A model generated the notes under the pieces. It was not told the origin of the DNA. It did not search any database and saw only the letters and a list, made by a program, of their open reading frames with translations. A stretch of 64,000 nt of DNA from Neostapfia colusana (taxonomy: Eukaryota; Streptophyta; Magnoliopsida; Poales; Poaceae), in contig JASWHV010000018.1 in assembly GCA_030760725.1 (NCBI GenBank), positions 23,964,273 to 24,028,272 of the forward strand. Direction: 5' to 3'. A program made the position numbers and the translations under genes. This document shows positions 34,101 through 44,705 of the stretch, piece after piece. Each line of letters starts with the position of its first letter. Position 1 is the first letter of the stretch.

Positions 34101-37100
34101 TTGCTAACAAATGCTAAAGCCAAGTTTGAAACTGGAACTTTGTTTAAGAATTTAAAATGAAACTGGTGCTAGTGGTTTGGGTTTGTGTTTAAGCACTATC
34201 ATCAAGTGATGAGTGGGGTTCCATCACTTGGGTGGGAATCAACTAATAATGCGGTTGAACAGGACATAATGATCCAGGGCTCCAATGGAGCTGGGAATTT
34301 TCTTGGGGGTTCCTTGTCACAAGAAAATCCTCTGGACCAAAATTCAGAACATTTCACTAAGTGGATCACCCAGAACAATTCCCTAAGCATTTAAGCATAA
34401 AGGAATTAATTCTGGTTAAACTTGCATTTTCATGCAAATCTAAGTGAACCATAATTTCATACATAGCTCAGAGAGTATGTCTGAATTTTCCTAGGATTTT
34501 TGGAGTTAAGGAATGCCCAGAACTGAATTTCCAAGTTTTGGAAATTCTCTGAAAATGTTTCTGTACTTATTTGAATACAGAAACTTGGAATTAGAATTAC
34601 CCTAACTAAATCAACTCCAAATGAGCTGAAACTTTAACAGGAGTCTCCTAATATCCTAAAGAATATTCTGGCAAAATGTGGGAAATTTTGGATGAACCAA
34701 ACTCCCTCTAAAATTCTTTTGCTGAAAAGCTTTAAAGAATTTTCCAGAATTTTCTATTGGTTTTCATGCAAATGGGGTTGCATACGTGGATAGAGTTTTT
34801 CATACTGAATCCAACCCAATTTGAATCACTAAATTTGGAGCTCCCTAGCAAAAGTTATGAATTTCTAAACTTTGTTTGAATTCTGGAATTAATTTCTTAC
34901 AGACAATCTAACTGGACCCACGTTTTAAAAGGGCAGCCAATAGAATTTGAGGACACACGGGTCTACACAGTTATCCGCCCGTAGCCACAAACGATCAGCA
35001 GCCACAGGGGATCCTGTTTAAATTCTCGGCGGCTGACAGGTGGGACCACCACCTTCTTCAACCTCCCGCTCCCCCTCTTTCCCGCGCCCGCGCTCCCTCG
35101 CCGGCAAGAAATCCCCCTTTCGGTTCCCCCGTTCCCCGGTCGTCTCCCGGCCCGAAGTCCGCCGCCTGGGGGTTTTAGAGGGCGGGAAAGCCATTTTCAG
35201 GGTCTGTGCGGGCTGTAGAGGACCGCAAGGGGTCGGGCGACGGGCAGCGGCCTCGGCCCTTGTCCGGCGACGTCGGCCGGCCTCCCTACCGACCCAAATC
35301 CGTGGATTTCTTGCTCCAGAGCATCAGTGACTCATGGCCGAGGTCGTCATGCAAGCAACTGAGCTCGGAAACGCCCCCAACTACCAAGTCATCGTGCGCC
35401 CTAGTTTAAAAACGGGTGTCCGACGCTAAAACTCGAAGAACACCGTCGAGGATCTACTTTTCTTCCGGATTTTTGATGTCAGCGACGCCCCAGGATGTCT
35501 CTAGCCTATCCCGTGATCAGAATGAGCAAAGAACTGCTGTTGATCACGAATTTTGAGATTTCCCCCCACCACGGCTTATGGACACCTCGTCGGTTTCTCT
35601 AGAAATTCCCGGGCTACCGTGGATGAATTGCCTAGGGTCTTTGGCAGTGTGAAGAGGAGGGAATGACGCACCTTTTTGCTGTTCAACTCGGGTTGTGACA
35701 CGGCCCGTATCGCCGGGGCGTCGAAGAGGTGCGGCGGCGACTCCCCGTGATCTCCGATGAAAATCATTCGGCTGTGCACCGCTCACAGAGGCTGTTGGGT
35801 CGGCTGAGTCCGCTCGGGGAGTGCCCGGGGATTCTTGCGCCTGTTCCCACGCTCTCTGATGGTCACGCAAGGGATGAGCGGCACCGGGCGAAGCTCAGTC
35901 CGAGGGTCGGTCGAGCGGCAGGAAATTTGGCCGTGTGTACTCCTCTCGGGGAAATAGGGAAGGGACCGAGGTTGAGGCCGAAGTGTATCATTTGCTTTGC
36001 TCGGCTGAGGTGTTACACGCGGGAGACATCGACCACGGGGGCTGCACGTCGACTCCTCGGTGGCGCCTCGAGCCCGCTCGGCCACTCGGGTGAGAGCCGA
36101 TACACAGAAACAGACTTAAGCAGTAAGTAATACTCCCCCCCCCTCTCAATGACAAGTGGGGCCCATCACTCCCCTCTGCCCCAAAAGATCTTCAATTTCT
36201 GACCTAGTGCAAACTCAGCTCTGAGGAACTCAAATCCAAAAGCCATTTTGACATTTGACAATTTGTGACACAGTTTCAAATTTAAATTCAAATTTGGATG
36301 GAATTCACAAGTCCCTTTGATATTCATATCAAAGCACCTCCAAATTTGCTCCAAATTTGCCCCCTCTACAATTTGAACCTGGGGAGTTTGAATATGCCCT
36401 CTGATCTTTGAGTTGGTCATTGCAAATATAACTTTTTAAACAACAGTTTGAATTTCCTCTTTTGAAACATGCCCTTCTTCTTTTTGGAAGTGGCCCTCTT
36501 ATTTCAAACTGATTTCAAAGTTTTATTGCTCATGCCAACACTTTCATGAGTACCCAAAGGTTTTTGTAAGTCCCATTTCTTGCATATAAACTCAACTTTA
36601 TTCATAGCTCAAGTTTTCTATTTACAAGTTTTTTGGGACTTTTACATGGCGCCGGCTGCCCCCCCTCGGTGGCGCGCGCACACTGCACCCGGGAACCGAC
36701 TGAACTGTGTTTCAGTCGGTTTGTGTTGAGGTAGAGGCTGACATGTGGGTCCCACCCCCCATTTTAACCTCTGAAATTTACTCCTAATCACTGTTGTAAA
36801 CAGTGAACCCCATACTACCCTTGGCAATTCAAATTATTCACCCATGAGCCATTTGAATTGATCAAAGTTCAAATGAGGTTTGGTTTGAATGAATTTCAGC
36901 ACAAGTTTAGTTTGAAATTCAAATAAAGTTTGAATTTATCCCACTTAGCTCATGTCAAGATCAACTCCAAATGGAGTGAAATTTGGTGTGTGAGCTAACA
37001 AAAATGTGCTGAGTAAGAATATGCCCCTCACTTTTAAATTCATTGGATAAAAACAGTTTGAATTTGAATATGGTTTCAAACTGCCCTCTTCCTAACTATA

Positions 37101-37363
37101 CCCAAACTGACCTCAAAAAGGTTTTGAATTTGGGTAACTTGGCATGGACATCCTTAGCAAAGTGTAGGAGTTTTCATATGTCCAGCCCATCTATATCACA
37201 TGTGGGAAACACCAGTTTTGCAATGTGTGAGTTTGTTTTCTAATGAGCATGTTGATAATTGTTACTTGCTCTTCATTTGTGTTCATCATCTTTCCTCAAA
37301 TGAGGTGTGTGTGTGTGTGGTGATGAACACTTCAATTATGTGTCAAAAACTGAGGCCCTTACA
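31129..37363 (-). repeat. Chromo-D 3' LTR, truncated and chimeric
   Basis: From 31129 it aligns with the 5' LTR starting at 44799, so the first 93 bp in plus-strand terms are gone. It is collinear to about 33705. It then carries 2,941 bp of divergent LTR sequence in place of 531 bp (47377-47907 of the 5' LTR), resumes at 36647, and ends TTACA at 37363. These pieces account for its 6,235-bp length. A GT microsatellite near 37307 is shared with the 5' LTR. Confidence 0.88.
33706..36646 (-). mobile_element. Divergent chromovirus LTR fragment inside Chromo-D LTR
   Basis: It starts at TATCG/CGAGTAG and ends precisely at ...GACTTTTACA, an LTR-type terminus like the CCCTTACA of Chromo-C and Chromo-D. 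Weak but collinear similarity to these LTRs is visible: the CGAGTAG...TCCAACTACTCG block, AAACCGGGGCTTGCCTTG, CGGCTGACAGGTGGGACCACC, and AT-rich stretches rich in TTTGAATT. It is therefore part of an LTR from a related family, missing about its first quarter in plus-strand terms. Short ORFs in it look spurious. Confidence 0.7.
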
Positions 37364-37432
37364 TTCCTCCCCCCTTAAAAGAATCTCGTCCCGAGATTAT
37401 ACGGTGAAAATGAGAGAGAGGGCGGTGGAACA

Positions 37433-40400
37433 TTACCGGATATGCGACGTGAAAAAGTCGGGGTAGTTAGTGCGAAGAAATTCTTCGCTCTCCCATGTCG
37501 CTTCGTCCATGGAGTGATTACTCCATAGAACCTTGTAGAACCACAATGTACGGTTGCGTGTGGTTCGGGCCTTTTCATCGATAATCTGCACCGGTTCCTC
37601 CCGATAGGTGAGATCCGGTTGCAGTTCTTCAATGTCTTCCAGCTGAACGGTAGTTGATAGCTTGAGACACTTCCTCAGCTGGGAAATGTGAAAGACGTCG
37701 TGCACACCGTAAAGTGTTTCTGGTAATTTCAGCCGGTATGCCACCGATCCGCATCTTTCGGTAATCTGGAATGGACCGATGAAGCGGGGTGCTAACTTTC
37801 CCCTCACCCCAAATCTGTTTACGCCCTTCATTGGAGACACCCGTAGATATACGTGATCCCCAACTTCGAATTGTAATGGGCGCCTTCTCCGGTCCGCATA
37901 CTGTTTCTGTCGGGATTGAGCGGCTTTTAGGTTCGCTTGAATTAATCGAACCTTTTCTTCCGCGTTGTTGACAAGGTCAATCCCGAAGGTAACCCTTTCG
38001 CCCGACTCACACCAGTTCAATGGTGTGCGGCATTTTCTTCCGTATAGCGCCTCGTAGGGCGCCATCTTGATGCTGGCTTGGTACCCATTGTTGTACGAGA
38101 ACTCGGCTAACGGCAAGTGATCATCCCAATTCTTGCCGTGGTCGATAGCGCAAGCTCGTAGCATGTCTTCTAGAATCTGATTTACCCGCTCGGTTTGTCC
38201 ATCCGTCTGCGGGTGGTAGGCTGAACTACGGATCAGCTTCGTCCCCAAGGCAGCGTGCAGCTGCTCCCAAAAACGGGACACAAACAAAGTGCCCCGGTCC
38301 GATATGATGGTACAGGGTACGCCGTATAAGCATAGGATCCGTGAGATGTACAGTTCAGCGTACTTCTTGGCGTTGTAGTTGGTGTTGACCGGGATGGAAT
38401 GGGCAACTTTGGTGAGCCGATCGACGATCACCCACACAGAATCATGTTTCTGTAAGGTGGTAGGTAAACCGACGACGAAATCCATGCTCACGTCCTCCCA
38501 CTTCCAGGCAGGAATGCCCAGTGGTTGCAGCAGTCCCGGTTTCCGCATGTGGTCTGCCTTCACCCTTCGACATGTATCACACTCGGACACGTATTTTGCC
38601 GTCTCTCGCTTCATCCGTGTCCACCAAAACTTTCTTCTGAGTTCCTGATACATTTTGTTGCTGCCGGGGTGAATAGAAAACTTTGATAAGTGAGCCTCAT
38701 CAAAGATTTTCTTCCGTAACTCAGGGTTTCGGGGTACGACGATCCGGTCCTTGAACCATAGGATGCCGTCTCCGTCCTTCCGGAAACATTTCAACTCCCC
38801 ACTGTCTACACATCTCCGTAAATGTGACATGCCCTTGTCATTCTTCTGGGCTGCCGCTATCTCTTCACGGATGGTGGGGATCAAAGGTAGGTTGTAGAGA
38901 GCTCCGCGTGGAATCACATGGAGTGGTGGTTCGCTCTCTTCCAATGGTGTGATGGTCAGATTATTGACGTGTGACTTGCGGCTCAGCGCATCTGCCACAA
39001 CGTTTGCCTTGCCCGGATGATAATGGATCTCTATCTCGTAATCCTTTATCAGTTCTAACCATCTTCGTTGCCTCATGTTCAGCTCCTTCTGAGTGAATAT
39101 GTACTTGAGGCTTTTGTGGTCGGTATATAAATGTACGAGGTTACCGAGTAGGTAATGCCTCCACATTTTTAGTGCAAGTACCACGGCAGCGAGCTCCAAG
39201 TCGTGAGTTGGATAATTTTGCTCATGGTTCCTAAGCTGCCGTGATCGATACGCGACCACTCTTCGGTCTTGCATCAGCACACATCCGAGCCCAATGCCGG
39301 ATGCATCGCAGTACACATCGAACGGTTTTGTTGTGTCTGGCTGCGCCAAAACCGGTGCTGATGTCAGGTGCTTGACTAAAGTCTTGAATGCTGCTTCACA
39401 TGCTGGACTCCAAACATATTTGGTAGCCTTCTTCAGCAGCTCTGTCATTGGCTTGGCAATCTTCGAGAAGTTCGGAATGAACCTCCGATAATATCCCGCG
39501 AGTCCGAGGAAACTCCGTACCTCATGAACAGTTCTCGGGGATTTCCAATTCAGCACTTGTGTGATCTTGCTCGGGTCCACAGCGATACCCTCTGCTGAGA
39601 TGATATGCCCGAGGAAAGGCACTTGCGATATCCAAAACTCGCATTTGCTGAATTTTGCGTATAACTTGTGATCCCGCAGCCGTTGCAAGACTATACGCAG
39701 ATGTTTCTTGTGATCTTCCTCCGACTTGGAATATACCAGGATGTCGTCGATGAAGACCACGACAAACTTGTCCAGCTCCGGCATGAACACCGAGTTCATT
39801 AAATACATGAAGTGAGCTGGAGCATTGGTGAGGCCGAAGGACATGACCAGGTACTCATAAAGTCCGTACCTTGTCGAGAAAGCTGTCTTTGGAATGTCCT
39901 CCGCCCTTATCTTAATCTGATGGTACCCGGATCTTAAATCCATCTTGGAAAAGATCTTTGCTTCGACCAACTGATCAAACAACATGTCGATCCGTGGCAA
40001 CGGGTACTTGTTCTTGATGGTTACGGCATTTAATGGACGGTAGTCTACGCAAAGCCGCAGCGTCTCATCCTTCTTCTTGACAAATAATGCCGAACAGCCC
40101 CAATGCGAGGAGCTCGGCCTAATAAAACCCTTCTCCAGAAGGTCCGTGAGCTGAGTCTTCAGTTCCGCCAACTCCTTGGGCGCCATCTTGTACGGCCTTC
40201 GGGATATTGGCATGGTTCCCGGTGCAAGTTCAATCTTGAACTCCACCTCTCTATCGGGTGGCATCCCCGGCAAATCGTCCGGGAATACATCCGGGAACTC
40301 TCGGACCACCGGAATGTCTTCCAATCTGATGGTTGTGGCTTGATAGACACTTGGAAGTTTTATTTCTGGACTGTCCAGAAATAATGAGTGAGAACCGTGC

Positions 40401-41989
40401 ACCTCTGAGTTTAAGTGCACGACTCGAAGAACGGTGTCTAAAACAGCGCCGTGGCGGGTTAACCACGACATCCCTAGGATGACATCGACCTTCTGCCCCT
40501 CTAAGATAATGAGAGACGTGGGGTACACTCTACCCGCTAAGCATAATGGTGCTTTGGAGACCATTACGCTTGCTGAAATCTTCCCACCCGGTGAACAAAT
40601 TAAATACGGACTATCGGTGGGTAGTATTGGCAAACTGTATTTAGCAATGAAAGCTTGGCTAATAAAATTATGCGTGGCGCCTGAATCAAATAGTACTATA
40701 GCGGGATGCTGGTGGAGTTGGAACATACCCGCAAGGATTGGCTCGCCCTCCGGCACGTCCTCAATGGCAAGCTGGTGGACAGTGCCGGGCCTAGGGTTTG
40801 CCCGCCGCGCATTAGTAGGGTTCCGGGGTTGATTCCTCCCCGGAAACTGTGGTGCCACTCCGCCGCCTTGCCTCTCCGGGCAACTGCTCGCGAAGTGTCC
40901 TGGACGACCACACTTGTAACATGTGGCCGCTGCTGGTGGAGTACCCGGTGGACGAAAGCCCGGCATGCGTTGCGGAGGTGCAAACGCACGCGGCATCGCC
41001 CGCTGCTGCTGTTGTTGTTGCGGTGGTACTGGCAGTGCCGGCCGGAATGCCGGTGAAGAGTACGGCCGACTGCGGAACGGCATCGACCGCTGTGGTGGTT
41101 GCCAGCGTGGACCTGATGGTGGGCGATTCACCATCCGAAACTTCTGAGAAGGACCGCCTCCTTCTCTGCTGCTCTGCGGCGCGCTTCGCTTTCGCTCTGC
41201 CGCCGCCAACTCCTTGCCGGAGTCCTCCTGAACAATCGCAGCATCAATGATGTCATTGAGGCTGCCGCGATTGAACATCGCCAACTTGTCCTTCAGGAGC
41301 GGGTTAAGCCCCTGGTAAAAGTGGTCTCGCCGCTTCTCGTCTGTATCCGCGTGATACGACGCGTAGAGCGCGAGATCGTTGAACGCTCTGGAGTATTCCA
41401 GCGCGTTCCGGCTCCCTTGTTGCAGGTGTAGGAACTCCCGCGTCTTCCTCTTCATCAGACCTGGCGGTATATGATAGGCCCTGAAGGCCATCCGGAACTC
41501 CGCCCAGGTCATCACTCGGTCGGTGGGCTGGGAAGCACAGAAGTTGGCCCACCACGCGCTCGCGGATCCTTGGAGCTGCTGGACCGCGAACTGAGTCTTG
41601 CGCTGCTCGCTGATTTGGAGCAGCCCGAACTTCATTTCTATGGCACGGAGCCAGTTGTCCGCGTCAAGTGGTTCATCTGCCCTTGAGAATACAGGGGGAT
41701 GAGTCGCCAGGAAATCAGAGTAGGAGCTCTGTTGGCGCTCCTCACGATCTTGACGTCTCTCTGGGCGAGACGTATTGGCGATGAGAGTCTGCAGCAACTC
41801 TGTGTGCTGCTGGTGCGAGCCCGCCATTGCCGCGACAATGTCGGCCAATGTAACCGTTGGCAGTGGCGGTGGCGGTGTTTGCTGTTGCTGTTGCTGCTGC
41901 TGTCCCGAGGAGTCCTCGGGAGGTGGTTGGGAGGTCTCTCCCCCTTGACTAGTACCCCCAACGTCAGGGTTGGCACGAGTACGCGTCAT
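37433..41989 (-). CDS. Chromo-D gag-pol polyprotein (1,518 aa), uninterrupted
   Basis: The start at 41989 (MTRTRANPDV) was chosen because the 44 upstream codons lack gag features. Gag has a Gln/Pro-rich N-terminus (about 20-45), a capsid domain (90-260) and a CCHC knuckle, CYKCGRPGHFASSC, at 357-370. Protease has LFDSGATHNFIS (DSG at 435-437). RT covers about 600-780 with FIDD at 746-749. RNase H begins near 890 (VYCDASGIGLG). Integrase has an HHCC finger (CDTCRRVKADH), then DFVVGLP, SDRGT and a Glu 36 residues on (D-X35-E). The C-terminus has a chromodomain-like segment (FYKVLWSNHSMDEATW) that may target chromatin. There is no frameshift or stop. It encodes capsid and enzymes for reverse transcription and integration, and could act in trans. 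Confidence 0.93.
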   Translation of the reverse strand: MTRTRANPDVGGTSQGGETSQPPPEDSSGQQQQQQQQTPPPPLPTVTLADIVAAMAGSHQQHTELLQTLIANTSRPERRQDREERQQSSYSDFLATHPPVFSRADEPLDADNWLRAIEMKFGLLQISEQRKTQFAVQQLQGSASAWWANFCASQPTDRVMTWAEFRMAFRAYHIPPGLMKRKTREFLHLQQGSRNALEYSRAFNDLALYASYHADTDEKRRDHFYQGLNPLLKDKLAMFNRGSLNDIIDAAIVQEDSGKELAAAERKRSAPQSSREGGGPSQKFRMVNRPPSGPRWQPPQRSMPFRSRPYSSPAFRPALPVPPQQQQQQRAMPRAFAPPQRMPGFRPPGTPPAAATCYKCGRPGHFASSCPERQGGGVAPQFPGRNQPRNPTNARRANPRPGTVHQLAIEDVPEGEPILAGMFQLHQHPAIVLFDSGATHNFISQAFIAKYSLPILPTDSPYLICSPGGKISASVMVSKAPLCLAGRVYPTSLIILEGQKVDVILGMSWLTRHGAVLDTVLRVVHLNSEVHGSHSLFLDSPEIKLPSVYQATTIRLEDIPVVREFPDVFPDDLPGMPPDREVEFKIELAPGTMPISRRPYKMAPKELAELKTQLTDLLEKGFIRPSSSHWGCSALFVKKKDETLRLCVDYRPLNAVTIKNKYPLPRIDMLFDQLVEAKIFSKMDLRSGYHQIKIRAEDIPKTAFSTRYGLYEYLVMSFGLTNAPAHFMYLMNSVFMPELDKFVVVFIDDILVYSKSEEDHKKHLRIVLQRLRDHKLYAKFSKCEFWISQVPFLGHIISAEGIAVDPSKITQVLNWKSPRTVHEVRSFLGLAGYYRRFIPNFSKIAKPMTELLKKATKYVWSPACEAAFKTLVKHLTSAPVLAQPDTTKPFDVYCDASGIGLGCVLMQDRRVVAYRSRQLRNHEQNYPTHDLELAAVVLALKMWRHYLLGNLVHLYTDHKSLKYIFTQKELNMRQRRWLELIKDYEIEIHYHPGKANVVADALSRKSHVNNLTITPLEESEPPLHVIPRGALYNLPLIPTIREEIAAAQKNDKGMSHLRRCVDSGELKCFRKDGDGILWFKDRIVVPRNPELRKKIFDEAHLSKFSIHPGSNKMYQELRRKFWWTRMKRETAKYVSECDTCRRVKADHMRKPGLLQPLGIPAWKWEDVSMDFVVGLPTTLQKHDSVWVIVDRLTKVAHSIPVNTNYNAKKYAELYISRILCLYGVPCTIISDRGTLFVSRFWEQLHAALGTKLIRSSAYHPQTDGQTERVNQILEDMLRACAIDHGKNWDDHLPLAEFSYNNGYQASIKMAPYEALYGRKCRTPLNWCESGERVTFGIDLVNNAEEKVRLIQANLKAAQSRQKQYADRRRRPLQFEVGDHVYLRVSPMKGVNRFGVRGKLAPRFIGPFQITERCGSVAYRLKLPETLYGVHDVFHISQLRKCLKLSTTVQLEDIEELQPDLTYREEPVQIIDEKARTTRNRTLWFYKVLWSNHSMDEATWESEEFLRTNYPDFFTSHIR

Positions 41990-42260
41990 TCTGAAATTCA
42001 AAACAGCAGCAATTAGCACATGTCTCACTAAAAATTCCATACGCAACAGTAGGCATTGAAGTGACACATGATCAATTTGCACAACATTCACATATATTGA
42101 TAAAGCATAAACTTTATACAAGATACATTATTCTCGGGTCTCCGAGAAGTCGTGCTCATGTCGTCACTACCTATACATACACTACTGTCTATACGACATG
42201 TCACCTATTACAAAGTTGGGTTACGCTACCCTAGCTGCCCTACTTGGCAACCGTAACCCC
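41990..42260 (-). other. Spacer between orf0 and gag in Chromo-D
   Basis: A 271-bp AT-rich spacer with no independent ORF. The open frame upstream of the gag ATG extends into it but shows no gag-like residues. Confidence 0.6.
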
Positions 42261-43205
42261 TTACTCGGAGTAGAACTCGACCTCCTGTGGGTCGTCCTCC
42301 TCCGGTACTTCTGCTGGTGGCTCTGGATCTACCACCTCTTCTCCCATTCCGGGTTCTCCTATTGCTGGAAGACCCAAGACCACCGGTATGCCTAACACCG
42401 GGGGCACGAGGTCCTGCAATGCATGCACCTCGTCCATAGCCTGGTTGTAGTCCTCTTCCCAGCCTTATCCTTCCTCAATAGTGTCGTCCCGCTCTTGAGC
42501 AAGGTCCTCATTTTGCTGGGTTAGGGTCTGCACTAGCTCTTGCAACGCCGCGATGTCAACACGGCTCTTCTTCTTTGCCTTCTTCAGACGACGCAACTGA
42601 TTGTGTTGTTCATTCAGTCGCTTGATCGTCGGAAGGAGCACATTGCGGAGTGCGCTGTGAGCACCCTCGAAATGATCTCCACGGCTTGTGCTCTCCTTGA
42701 GCTTGGTGGCGAGATGCTCCGTATGAACAGCTTGGCTGTCCATCACAGCGTTTCCCGCCCTCATTTGGAGGCTGAGGTTTGCCTCCGCAGGGTTGTACCT
42801 TGGGCAACTCGGGTCTGTTGCCTCCAGGTACCTTTCTTCCCACACATGCTGCGCTCGCCCCTCCACTGGAACGAGTGCGTATGGTGTGCCTTCCATAGCC
42901 TGCACGTGTAGTTGGCAGAAACGTGACATAGTGTCACGGGCTGCCACTTGCCACATCCCTTCCGGTTGTCTTCCTCTCACCGTGACGGTGAATGGCACCC
43001 AACCGGGTGGCGTAGGCCCTGCAGGAACCTCGACATGGATCGTCCACGTCTTGTTCCCCTCTTCGCCTTCTTCCTTGGCGAAGTATTGCGGCATCTGGTT
43101 ATACCCGAAATATTGGAGCATTTGCCACAATGCTTCCGGGTAGCCGCTACGGTCAGAGCAGTGGGAAACTACCCACCCGTTCTCCAACCGTTTATCTGCT
43201 GCCAT
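42261..43205 (-). pseudogene. Chromo-D orf0 (314 codons, one internal stop)
   Basis: Starts MAADKRLENGWVVSHCSDRS. The N-terminal half has a compact domain with W/Y/F residues (YPEALWQMLQYFGYNQMPQYF, TWTIHVEVPAG, FTVTVRG). Residues about 195-245 are a K/R/E/Q-rich coiled coil (LNEQHNQLRRLKKAKKK). A TAA at 42465-42467 interrupts the frame, which then continues with an acidic, Pro-rich tail to a stop at 42261. A position TGG-E-E after the TAA suggests a former sense codon. It lies between leader and gag. Extra ORFs upstream of gag (orf0) are described for rice RIRE3/RIRE8-type elements; role unknown. Confidence 0.75.
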
Positions 43206-44690
43206 CTGTAAAAATATATTTGAGAAATGTCAAATATTTATTTGAACAGTAAACCATTGAGTTATAACATAAGATATGTCATTGAACCCATAACACTTGG
43301 AAACATAGTTCAAATTTCTAAACAAATTTGACTGCTGATCTGCCGTTACCATGACAGCCTAACCATTTTCCATATCAATCTGATTTAGGCCAGGTTCAAG
43401 GCGAAACCAGTCCTGGAGCTCAACATCAAAGTTAAAGTTAACTTCAATAGCTTTCCAGAAAGTATTTTGTTGGCCTAAGATCTGTCCTGGTTCAAAAGTT
43501 ATGAGATGTCAAAGTTAACAGAATTTCTGGAAACAATTGGACAGCACCTCCCTGCCTTAGGTACTGATTTGATCCAAGAATCCCAGTTAATTCTGTTCCT
43601 AATCTGACAAAACTTTCTGTTACAAAGTCGTAACCCATCTCATAAGATTTCCAGAACTACCTCATTTCCTATTTTTGGATTTTTAAGCAGGAAGTTATGC
43701 TTAATTTACAGAGAGTTTACAGAGAGTCTTTGCTCTGTCCTGTTTTCTGGACAGTTTCAACTCTACTGCATTTTTCGAGTGGTTAAGGGATGAAACACCT
43801 CTGGAACTCAACAGAAAAGTTGTAAAGCTCTTCCAACGCTTTCCAGAAATGTATCATACGACCCCAACCTCGAAAGAACTCAACCTCTAACCTCTGATTA
43901 ACTTCAGCCTTGATTCAGCTGAAAACAGAGTGCTCTGTCCTTAACATCCGATAAGTTGAAAGTTTGTTAACTTTGAATATCCTGTTCCAGGGAAGGAGTT
44001 ACATCAAGTTTTACTACTTTGGATTAAAACCTTCCAGTTTTTACAATGAAGTTGTTTATTTAGTTGGGTGTGACGTCGATGCGTCACCAGATTTTGTCGG
44101 TACTACGTCCTCACAAAGAAAAAACCTATACCGGACTTAGCCGGCTTCGTTAGTTCAGTGGCACTACTCGTCACTCGCACACGGATGCTACACGTCTACC
44201 GTTTCGTGGTAAGGCTACCTGCAGAAATTCAACCAATCATCAGACTCGGCTGCACACCGAGCCCGGAATCCATACAGTTTGTACACCCGGCCGTCATCAC
44301 TCGCCCGGATGTTCTCAAGCCAAACACGCCTTGAGTTACGTGTTCACGTTTCAGACCACGTGACGGGGTCTCCCATGTTGCACCACGCATGCCAGGGACA
44401 GACGTTGCTCGAATACCCCAAACGACATGAAGAGTCGTAGAGGATACTAAAGCGGGTCGGGTTACCTGCCACCCGTGGGGCTCCACCCTTCAGCTTGTGC
44501 GCACTGGTGGACAGCGCTTACGTGCACCCCCCAAGACATGAACGTCCCGAGATGCACGATTTTCCGACATAACAAATAGGTTAATAAGCCACTTTCTATA
44601 TGCTAATAACATCCTTATACGGGCTACTAACTCGTTCCTCACTGGATTTTTGAAAAAGAAGACCTTTGTACTGTGTTAAACCTCAAGCGA
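43206..44690 (-). other. Chromo-D 5' leader
   Basis: About 1.5 kb, collinear with the Chromo-C leader at 19611-21095 with scattered substitutions and small indels. No convincing ORF is present. A short frame at 44229-44486 is also open in Chromo-C but lacks protein-like composition. Confidence 0.7.
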
Positions 44691-44702
44691 GCTCTGATAC
44701 CA
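44691..44702 (-). other. Primer binding site of Chromo-D (initiator tRNA-Met)
   Basis: TGGTATCAGAGC on the minus strand, three bases inside the 5' LTR boundary at 44706. Confidence 0.92.
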
Positions 44703-44705
44703 CGC

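Noticed and set aside
35040..36130. Possible host gene in the GC-rich part of the divergent LTR fragment
   Set aside because: It is collinear with GC-rich blocks of the Chromo-C LTR and has no conserved protein motif.
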